From DAOTUB01 sp034437455 (GTDB taxonomy: Bacteria; Chloroflexota; Anaerolineae; B4-G1), in the NCBI GenBank assembly GCA_034437455.1, contig DAOTUB010000146.1, positions 1 to 27,547 on the forward strand: DNA of 27,547 nt. The letters are read 5' to 3'. Within the stretch, counting starts at the first letter, position 1. Each line of letters begins with the position of its first letter. The position numbers and the translations under genes are program-made. The notes under the pieces are model-generated. The model saw only the letters and a program-made list of their open reading frames with translations. It had not been told where the DNA came from and ran no database searches. Shown piece after piece: positions 22,687 to 27,547 of this stretch.

Positions 22687-22730
22687 GGGGAGGATGAATC
22701 CGAGCTACAAGTTCACCCGGATTCACCCCC
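22687..22730 (-). promoter_or_regulatory. intercistronic hairpin between livK and livH
   Basis: TGAATCCG (22695-22702) and CGGATTCA (22718-22725) form a perfect eight-base stem with a 15-base loop, and flanking GGGG and CCCC can extend it. There is no T-run. A structure at this point is often used to keep the binding-protein mRNA more stable than the permease mRNA; that role is inferred. Confidence 0.55.
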
Positions 22731-22781
22731 TAAACACTTTAGATCAGACGTCTAAACACCAGTCTGACCATAGGCTTACTC

Positions 22782-23981
22782 CTAGTCAGTCCAAACTGGC
22801 ACGTACTCGCCGCCCGTGATCTGGCTGACCGAGATCTTGGGATCGGCGCAGTCGCCGTACTCGTCGCAGGTCAGCACGCCAGTGATGCCCTCAAAGTCCT
22901 TGGTGGCGAACATGGCGTCAGCCAGTGCCTTTCGCCCGACGTGCAGGGTGCCATCCTCGTCCTGTGTCGCGACCTTTTCAATGGCGGCAAAGAGCATGTT
23001 GGTCCCGTCGTACGCGTGAGCGTAAAAGACGGACGTTGGCTCTCCGCCATATTCCGCTCTGTGGGTTTCCATAAAGTGTACGGCCAGATCGTTCTCAAAG
23101 GACAGGTCTGGGCCAGAGGCGTACATGCCCTCGGCAGCATCGCCCGCGGCTTCGACAAAATCTGGCGTTATACACCCATCCGCAACCGCCAGTACCGTGT
23201 TCTCCAGGCCGGCGATCTCTTTCGCCTGCACGGTGAGGAACCCACCCTCGGCGACAAAGATCGGGTAGTAGAGGAGCTCTGGCGAGTCTGCGGCGATGGT
23301 CGTCAGGATGGGCCGCATGTCGGTGTCGCCCATGTTGACTGCCTCTTGGGCCGTGATGGCGCCGCCCAACTCTACGAACGAGTCGGCGAACACCTGCTGC
23401 AACTGGTCGGCGTAGGGGCTGCCGTCGTGGATGGTGGCCGCGGTGCGCAGGCCTAACTCGTTGTATGCAAAGATCGCCATAGCCGCGCCCTGGACGTTAT
23501 CGTTGTGGCAACTACGCAGATAAGTCTTTTGGTGCATATCGGGCGCCGTCAACGACGGCGCGGTGTTGGAGGGCGAGATCATCACCACGTTGGCGTCGGC
23601 CGCGATCTTGGAGGCCGGCACGCCAGCGCTGGAGCAGTTGGGGCCGATGATGCCCAGCAGGCTGGGATCAGAGACCAACTTGGTGACGGCCGTCTGTCCA
23701 CCCTCGGCGCTGCACAGCGAATCCTCACCAACGACCTCGATCGGATGGCCGAGCAGTTCGCCCTTGTCGTTCGCGGCGATCTCGACGCCATGCACACAGG
23801 CCGTACCCAGCGACTCGTTCGGGCCACTGATTACAAAGGCATACGCGATGCGGACCGGGTCCTCCGGGGCAATGGTCACGCAACCCCACTCATCTGTACA
23901 TTCGAACGGCGCTACTTTGGGACCGCAGGCCGTTGCTATGCTGAGCAACAAAACTAGACTGATAACCGTTAGCTTCTTCAT
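22782..23981 (-). CDS. livK: branched-chain amino acid type ABC transporter substrate-binding lipoprotein LivK
   Basis: 399 residues, the first gene of the operon. MKKLTVISLVLLLSIATAC is a lipoprotein signal with the lipidated cysteine C19, so the receptor is membrane-anchored. The type I periplasmic-binding fold is evident: PVRIAYAFVISGPNESLG, then GIIGPNCSSAGVPASKIAADANVVMISPSNTAPSL. The last of these is the ligand-binding segment of leucine/isoleucine/valine receptors. Several additional cysteines could form disulfides. AGGAGGAG lies before the ATG. The ligand could be branched-chain amino acids, but the family also takes amides, urea and aromatic compounds. Confidence 0.93.
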   Translation of the reverse strand: MKKLTVISLVLLLSIATACGPKVAPFECTDEWGCVTIAPEDPVRIAYAFVISGPNESLGTACVHGVEIAANDKGELLGHPIEVVGEDSLCSAEGGQTAVTKLVSDPSLLGIIGPNCSSAGVPASKIAADANVVMISPSNTAPSLTAPDMHQKTYLRSCHNDNVQGAAMAIFAYNELGLRTAATIHDGSPYADQLQQVFADSFVELGGAITAQEAVNMGDTDMRPILTTIAADSPELLYYPIFVAEGGFLTVQAKEIAGLENTVLAVADGCITPDFVEAAGDAAEGMYASGPDLSFENDLAVHFMETHRAEYGGEPTSVFYAHAYDGTNMLFAAIEKVATQDEDGTLHVGRKALADAMFATKDFEGITGVLTCDEYGDCADPKISVSQITGGEYVPVWTD

Positions 23982-24171
23982 TTTTACTTTCTCCTCCTGA
24001 TTTATACATCATATATCTACGGGAAACAACTACTACGGGCTTTTCATCTTGCTATGGGGGCGCTACTCCCTGGAAAGTGCCTGCCCGCAGAACAGTACAT
24101 GTGAGCGTCCATCACCTCCTTTCGCTTTGCTGAGATAACCTTGAAGTAATGAAACCGCATGTTTCGCCCGA

Positions 24172-24232
24172 AACCTCCGAGGTTCATGAATAGCCTTGTC
24201 AAGACATAGCAATGTCTAAACCTCGGAAGGCT
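24172..24232. repeat. palindromic repeat cluster (AACCTCCGAGGTT type)
   Basis: A self-complementary AACCTCCGAGGTT (24172-24184) is followed by a nested hairpin. AGCCTT (24192-24197) pairs with AAGGCT (24227-24232) and encloses AGACAT/ATGTCT. A second AACCTCGGA lies within it. The same core occurs between hppA and lpdA. Confidence 0.6.
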
Positions 24233-24274
24233 GAACGCTTATCTGCACTTGACCAAGCAACACCTGATTAAACA

Positions 24275-24303
24275 TAGTCCACCTCAAAGGAGAAGGTGGA
24301 CTA
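24275..24303. repeat. perfect 10-bp inverted repeat
   Basis: TAGTCCACCT and AGGTGGACTA form a perfect stem with a nine-base loop. Lying downstream of the structured RNA candidate, it could limit that transcript, although no T-run follows on the minus strand. It may equally be one more REP palindrome. Confidence 0.6.
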
Positions 24304-24355
24304 CAGAATATGCTATAGAAGCGTTATAGCGGCGTTATTGCCATTTGTCGCGGTG

Positions 24356-24541
24356 GAGCGGAACCACGAGTGTTGACCCAGGCGATAGAGCCATCGGTGA
24401 TGCAAACACATATGATGATAAATTCTGTACGCCCAGTCCAACACAGTATTTACCAAATAGAAAAAACGCCCCAGCAGGTCCACACGCCCACGTCGTGGGA
24501 AACAGGATCCGCGTAGCAACACTTCTGTGGTTCTCACGCTC
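24356..24541 (-). ncRNA. candidate structured non-coding RNA, 6S-like architecture
   Basis: A perfect TTGACA-17-TAGAAT promoter on the minus strand fires into this stretch. The 5' bases (24517-24541, GAGCG..GAACCAC..AGTGTTG) pair with the 3' bases (24356-24375) in a closing helix of about 19 pairs broken by small bulges. Inside, CCCAC/GTGGG and CGAT/AUCG form two small hairpins. A terminal stem TGGTAAAT-A-CTGT pairs with ACAG-A-ATTTATCA (one mismatch) around a 14-base loop. A long closed rod of about 186 nt with an open centre recalls 6S RNA. The 74-codon frame inside has no ribosome binding site. The structure is seen; the 6S identity is a guess. Confidence 0.5.
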
Positions 24542-24544
24542 TAT

Positions 24545-24573
24545 ATTCTACCAGATTCGGCGGATTGTGTCAA
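24545..24573 (-). promoter_or_regulatory. consensus promoter of the structured RNA candidate
   Basis: TTGACA (minus strand, 24568-24573) and TAGAAT (24545-24550) with 17 bases between. The expected start is near 24538, at the first bases of the long-range helix. Confidence 0.75.
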
Positions 24574-24693
24574 CGACCGATGCCAAGCAATGGTAGACCA
24601 AAGAGAAGGCAATTGGAAGGTCTACATGCATTACCAATCTCCACAAAACACTAGGCGCTATGCACTATACCGCAATACAAGACGGGGGCCATA

Positions 24694-24765
24694 TGACCCG
24701 CGCAGGACTCGAACCTGCAACCAAGGGCTTAAGAGGCCCCTGCTCTCCCATTGAGCTAGCGGGCC
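24694..24765 (-). tRNA. tRNA-Lys (anticodon CTT)
   Basis: The minus strand folds into a complete cloverleaf: acceptor GGCCCGC with GCGGGTC (one G-U), D stem GCTC/GAGC, anticodon stem GGGGC/GCCCT with loop CTCTTAA, five-base variable loop, and T stem GCAGG/CCTGC with loop TTCGAGT. The anticodon CTT reads AAG (lysine). The discriminator is A and CCA is not encoded. A perfect promoter lies just upstream. Confidence 0.95.
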
Positions 24766-24775
24766 AAACGTTGCT

Positions 24776-24803
24776 ATTATACCGCGAGCAAGCTCTTTGT
24801 CAA
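24776..24803 (-). promoter_or_regulatory. consensus promoter of tRNA-Lys
   Basis: TTGACA (minus strand, 24798-24803), 16 bases, then TATAAT (24776-24781). The start would be about four bases before the mature tRNA 5' end. Confidence 0.8.
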
Positions 24804-24889
24804 GAAACTTTTTTGGAACACCCAAGAGGGTTGATAAAAGGCCGGGTCAAAGCGATTGTCCCAGGCAAGTGGCCGAAGAACACCTCTCA

Positions 24890-26170
24890 CTATACCTGAC
24901 CGGCGATAACCTCAATGCCCCCCATCCACGGCCGCAGCACCTCGGGCACCACGATGCTGCCATCCGCTTGCTGATAGTTCTCCATAATCGCGATCATCAC
25001 CCGAGGTAAGGCCAGCCCGGAGCCGTTGAGCGTGTGAACGAAACGAGGCTTGGCCCCAGGCTCTGGTCGATAGCGGATGTTCGCCCGCCGCGCCTGAAAC
25101 GCTTCGCAGTTGCTCGCACTGCTCACTTCCAGCCACTCACCGCAACCCGGCGCCCACATATCGATGTCATAGGTCTTGGCCGCAGTGAAACCCAGGTCGC
25201 CTGTACAGAAATTTACCAACCGGTAGGGAACGTCCAGGAGACGACAGATCTCCAGCGCATCCTCAACCATCGCCTCCAGCTCTGTGTAACTGCTCTCTGG
25301 AGTGGTGAACTTGTACATCTCCACCTTGTCGAACTGGTGCCCGCGCTTGATGCCGCGCACGTCTCGCCCGGCGCTCATTTTCTCGCGGCGGAAACAGGTG
25401 CTGTAAGCCACGTAGCGCAGGGGCAGATCGTCGCCGTTCAGAATTTCATCCTGGTGCAAGTTCGTCAGCGGAATTTCGGCAGTACCGATGAACCAGAAAT
25501 CATCCTCTACATCGTGATAGATGTTGTCGGCAAACTTGGGAAGTTGGCCCGCGCCCCACATACACGCTTCCTTGACGACGAAAGGTGGATAGATCTCGGT
25601 GTAGCCGTGTTCCCTGATGTGCACGTCCAGCATCCAGGCGATGAGCGCTCGCTGCAAACGCGCCCCGGCCCCGCGCAAGACGTAGAATCGGCTGCCGGAG
25701 AGTTTCACACCCCGCTCGAAATCGAGGATCCCCAACTCTGGCCCCAAGTCCCAATGGGGGATCGGTTCAAAGTCGAATTCTCGGGGTTCTCCCCATGTCT
25801 GTGCGACGGTATTGTGAGTTTCGTCGGGGCCGACGGGGATGCTCTCGTGGGGCAGGTTAGGCACCTTGAGCATGGAGGTCTGGAGGTCCGATTCGACCTG
25901 GCGCAACTGAGTCTCGAATTCGTCGATGCGGTCGCCTACCTGGCGCATCGCGGCGATGAGCTGCTCCCGCTCCTTCTGGTCTCGAAGCCGACCGATCTCT
26001 TTGGAGACGCGATTGCGCTCAGCCCGGAGTGCTTCAACCTCCGTGAGTATCTCGCGCCGTTGTGCATCCAGCGCCACGATCGTGTCCACCTGCATGGTGT
26101 CTTCATTCCGGCTTTGCAGAGCCACCTTGACACGTTCCGGCTGTTCGCGAATGAATGCTAAATCGAGCAT
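24890..26170 (-). CDS. serS: seryl-tRNA synthetase
   Basis: Class II synthetase charging tRNA-Ser, 426 residues. Residues about 30-105 form the long antiparallel coiled coil that grips the tRNA extra arm. The catalytic domain shows TAEIPLTN (230-237), motif 2 from F260 (FRREKMSAGRDVRGIKRGHQF) and motif 3 GSGLALPRVMIAIMENYQ at 383-400. The length and all motifs are normal. GAGAGG lies seven bases before the ATG. The leader of about 90 bases contains GTGTTG/CAACAC around 26203-26217, a small hairpin, but no T-box elements. tRNA-Lys follows 124 bases downstream with its own promoter. Confidence 0.98.
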   Translation of the reverse strand: MLDLAFIREQPERVKVALQSRNEDTMQVDTIVALDAQRREILTEVEALRAERNRVSKEIGRLRDQKEREQLIAAMRQVGDRIDEFETQLRQVESDLQTSMLKVPNLPHESIPVGPDETHNTVAQTWGEPREFDFEPIPHWDLGPELGILDFERGVKLSGSRFYVLRGAGARLQRALIAWMLDVHIREHGYTEIYPPFVVKEACMWGAGQLPKFADNIYHDVEDDFWFIGTAEIPLTNLHQDEILNGDDLPLRYVAYSTCFRREKMSAGRDVRGIKRGHQFDKVEMYKFTTPESSYTELEAMVEDALEICRLLDVPYRLVNFCTGDLGFTAAKTYDIDMWAPGCGEWLEVSSASNCEAFQARRANIRYRPEPGAKPRFVHTLNGSGLALPRVMIAIMENYQQADGSIVVPEVLRPWMGGIEVIAGQV

Positions 26171-26267
26171 GCCATACCTCTCTTGTTCACTCCAGGATAA
26201 ACGTGTTGGTGCAACACAGCTATCCGACCTGCAAAATTTGACCCTTGAGTAGATGCTTAACCAGGGG

Positions 26268-26296
26268 ATTCTACATCACCCCACTCACCCGCGCAA
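26268..26296 (-). promoter_or_regulatory. likely serS promoter
   Basis: TTGCGC (minus strand, 26291-26296) and TAGAAT (26268-26273) are 17 bases apart, in the gap right after the stress protein gene. The leader would be about 90 nt. Confidence 0.55.
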
Positions 26297-26317
26297 GTCT
26301 CCGATCCTGCACAACTT

Positions 26318-27274
26318 TTATCGCGAACCACTGCCTACGCCCGCGGGACGCACCAGGAGCACGGGGCTCTGGGAGCCTTGCAATACCTGGCCTGCCACGT
26401 TCCCATACACCCATCGGCTTGGACCGGAAAGCCCGTGGGTGGTCATACCGATCAGGTCGGCTTCGATTTCGTCGGCATAGTTCAAAATCTCGTCGGTCGG
26501 CGAACCCTGGCGGACGGCGACATTCACTACTGCCCCTTGCTCGCGCAATGCAGCGGCCACGCTCCGCAGGTAGGTTCGCATCTGGATTTCGGCGTGATGG
26601 AGCGCGGTGGTGGCCAGTTGGAGACCCGGCGGGTAACTCGTCAATAGCGTTACCGTGCGCTCGCCCAGCCCGGTCGTCAAGATCGAAACGAGAAAAACGC
26701 GCGTGTGGTTGGGACGGATCAGTGCCTTTATGTAAGGCAATATCTGCTCGGCCAGCTCGGAGCCGTCGAGTGGCGCCAGGATGCGCTGGTACGTCGTTTG
26801 AGATTGCGCCTCCCCGGCTCGCACCAACAGGATAGGACACGTGGCTCCACGGAGCAATCGGTCGGCCACACTCCCAAAGACCCAGCGGCTGATGCCAGAG
26901 CGCCCATGCGTGGACGTCGCGATCAGGTCTGCGCCTACGTCGCCGGCAAAGGCCAGGATCTCGTCGGCTGGACGACCAAAGCGCACGCTGGTCTCCACGC
27001 TGGCGGCGACGGGTTCTAGCTCCCTTGCTACAGCCTGTAGATATTTTTCCAGTTCTCGCTTGACCCGTTGCTGTTCTTCTGCTCCACGATCAAGATCCAC
27101 GAGCGGCCACTTGGCTCCTCTTGTCGTCGGAGCGACCGAGAGCAGATGGACCTGGCTGCCTCGATCGCGGATCAGCGTTGTGACGTGTGGTAGCACTCCC
27201 TCTGCCAGTTTCGATCCATCAAGCGGGACGATCACCTTGCTATACATCTTGGGCTTTTGATTATGGACAACCAT
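26318..27274 (-). CDS. tandem universal stress protein (two UspA domains)
   Basis: 318 residues with two USP domains, about 10-152 and 160-310. Each begins with a VPLDGS/APLDGS strand and ends with the ATP-binding pattern: THGRSGISRWVFGSVADRLL...PILLVR in the first, THGLSGPSRWVYGNVAG...PVLLVR in the second. Both keep the G-x-S/R and G-(S/N)-V elements of nucleotide-binding USPs, so ATP binding is expected in both halves. The first ATG lacks a clear ribosome binding site; a second ATG at residue 10 (MYSKVIVPLDGS) would also fit. A near-consensus promoter lies about 50 bases upstream. Stress-related regulation is presumed from the family only. Confidence 0.93.
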   Translation of the reverse strand: MVVHNQKPKMYSKVIVPLDGSKLAEGVLPHVTTLIRDRGSQVHLLSVAPTTRGAKWPLVDLDRGAEEQQRVKRELEKYLQAVARELEPVAASVETSVRFGRPADEILAFAGDVGADLIATSTHGRSGISRWVFGSVADRLLRGATCPILLVRAGEAQSQTTYQRILAPLDGSELAEQILPYIKALIRPNHTRVFLVSILTTGLGERTVTLLTSYPPGLQLATTALHHAEIQMRTYLRSVAAALREQGAVVNVAVRQGSPTDEILNYADEIEADLIGMTTHGLSGPSRWVYGNVAGQVLQGSQSPVLLVRPAGVGSGSR

Positions 27275-27328
27275 GAATTTGTTAGAGCGATTCTCTGTTC
27301 ACGCACGTCAAGTGATGTGGATGTCCCC

Positions 27329-27356
27329 AGTATATCACTACTGCACCGGCTGTCAA
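27329..27356 (-). promoter_or_regulatory. promoter of the universal stress protein gene
   Basis: TTGACA (minus strand, 27351-27356) and TATACT (27329-27334) are 16 bases apart, leaving a leader of roughly 48 nt. Confidence 0.7.
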
Positions 27357-27547
27357 TCGGGGGCAAAATGACACATCAATCATTGAAACGACGCTCCTCT
27401 GGGCAGGCTAGCACCCAGGCTGTTAGGCAAAGTTGAAAAGTGAACTCCTTTAAAGATCAAAGGTGAACCTTGAATTCTTGCAAAGGGAGCGAGACGGAGT
27501 GAACCATCTTGTCAGCCCACCAGATACGGATCTGCATGACTTGCTTC

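Larger units (their letters stand above)
23982..24693. other. protein-free region upstream of the liv operon
   Basis: About 700 bases without a credible protein gene. On the minus strand, 24044-24112 is a 22-codon open frame behind a perfect AAAGGAGGTG. Palindromic repeats lie at 24172-24232 and 24275-24303, a structured RNA candidate at 24356-24541, and GTAGACC/GGTCTAC arms at 24593-24625 form a small hairpin. A convincing livK promoter is not obvious; TTGTTT and TATAAA 17 bases apart near 24002-24031 would leave almost no leader. Confidence 0.6.

Noticed and set aside
22788..22800. An AGTCAGTCCAAA match to the MocR operator half-site
   Set aside because: A single half-site lying within the last codons of livK; most likely chance.
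24313..24537. A 74-codon frame starting with GTG just after a consensus promoter
   Set aside because: No ribosome binding site and the DNA has long-range pairing, so a structured RNA explains it better; a leaderless peptide cannot be fully excluded.
24356..24541. SRP RNA or tmRNA as the identity of the structured RNA
   Set aside because: The conserved SRP domain IV sequence (GGTCCGGAAGGAAGCAGC-like) is absent, and it is too short and lacks the tRNA-like ends of tmRNA.
25034..26161. A 375-codon open frame antisense to serS
   Set aside because: serS is complete and unmistakable; the long antisense frame is a codon-bias effect.
26171..26317. Possible T-box leader upstream of serS
   Set aside because: I looked for the conserved T-box antiterminator core and a serine specifier loop and found neither; only a small hairpin and a promoter are visible.

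Overview
The window looks like ordinary chromosomal DNA from a GC-rich (about 58 to 60 percent by eye), Shine-Dalgarno-using bacterium, most likely a member of the Chloroflexota (Anaerolineae-like). This is inferred from several things together: a pdxS/pdxT pathway, an R3H-domain AAA ATPase next to thymidylate kinase, a long DUF2142-type membrane protein, a membrane proton pyrophosphatase, lipoprotein-type solute binding proteins, and many short palindromic intergenic repeats. No 16S gene or other decisive marker is present. I see no prophage, insertion sequence transposase, CRISPR array or plasmid gene.

Left part (1 to about 9190, mostly + strand). After about 670 bases of gene-free, hairpin-rich DNA comes a MocR-type GntR/aminotransferase regulator. 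Its promoter lies between two TTGGACT-type inverted repeats. Then follows a probable single transcription unit: pdxS, a GNAT acetyltransferase, an arginine-deiminase/DDAH-like hydrolase, pdxT, an R3H AAA ATPase, a two-gene module resembling a TumE-type toxin with its partner, and thymidylate kinase (tmk). A convergent FmdB-type zinc ribbon gene shares a CTAG stop with tmk. Guanylate kinase (gmk) diverges from it. The theme is pyridoxal phosphate synthesis plus nucleotide kinases.

Middle (9190 to 18320). A 400-base intergenic region carries inverted repeats and a 115-base MITE-like element flanked by 15-base direct repeats. Then come a DUF2142/GT-C-like membrane protein, a hot-dog thioesterase with the FlK catalytic spacing, a PIG-L deacetylase, a second FmdB zinc ribbon protein with its own terminator, a conserved small protein, a TPR lipoprotein, dihydrolipoamide dehydrogenase, the membrane pyrophosphatase (hppA), and a small four-helix membrane protein with a near-consensus promoter.

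Right part (18320 to 27547, all - strand). A complete ABC transporter operon of the branched-chain amino acid type runs livK-livH-livM-livG-livF and ends at a perfect bidirectional terminator. LivM has an unusual extra membrane region of about 235 residues at its N terminus. Upstream of the operon are about 700 protein-free bases holding palindromic repeats and a strong promoter. That promoter drives a highly structured stretch of about 186 nt, which I propose is a non-coding RNA of 6S-like architecture. Beyond it are tRNA-Lys(CTT) with a consensus promoter, serS, and a tandem universal stress protein gene.

Most promising for follow-up: the structured RNA at 24356-24541, the paired operators around the MocR promoter, the interrupted pdxS/pdxT operon with its embedded toxin-antitoxin-like module, the MITE-like element that duplicates a -10 box, and the extended LivM.
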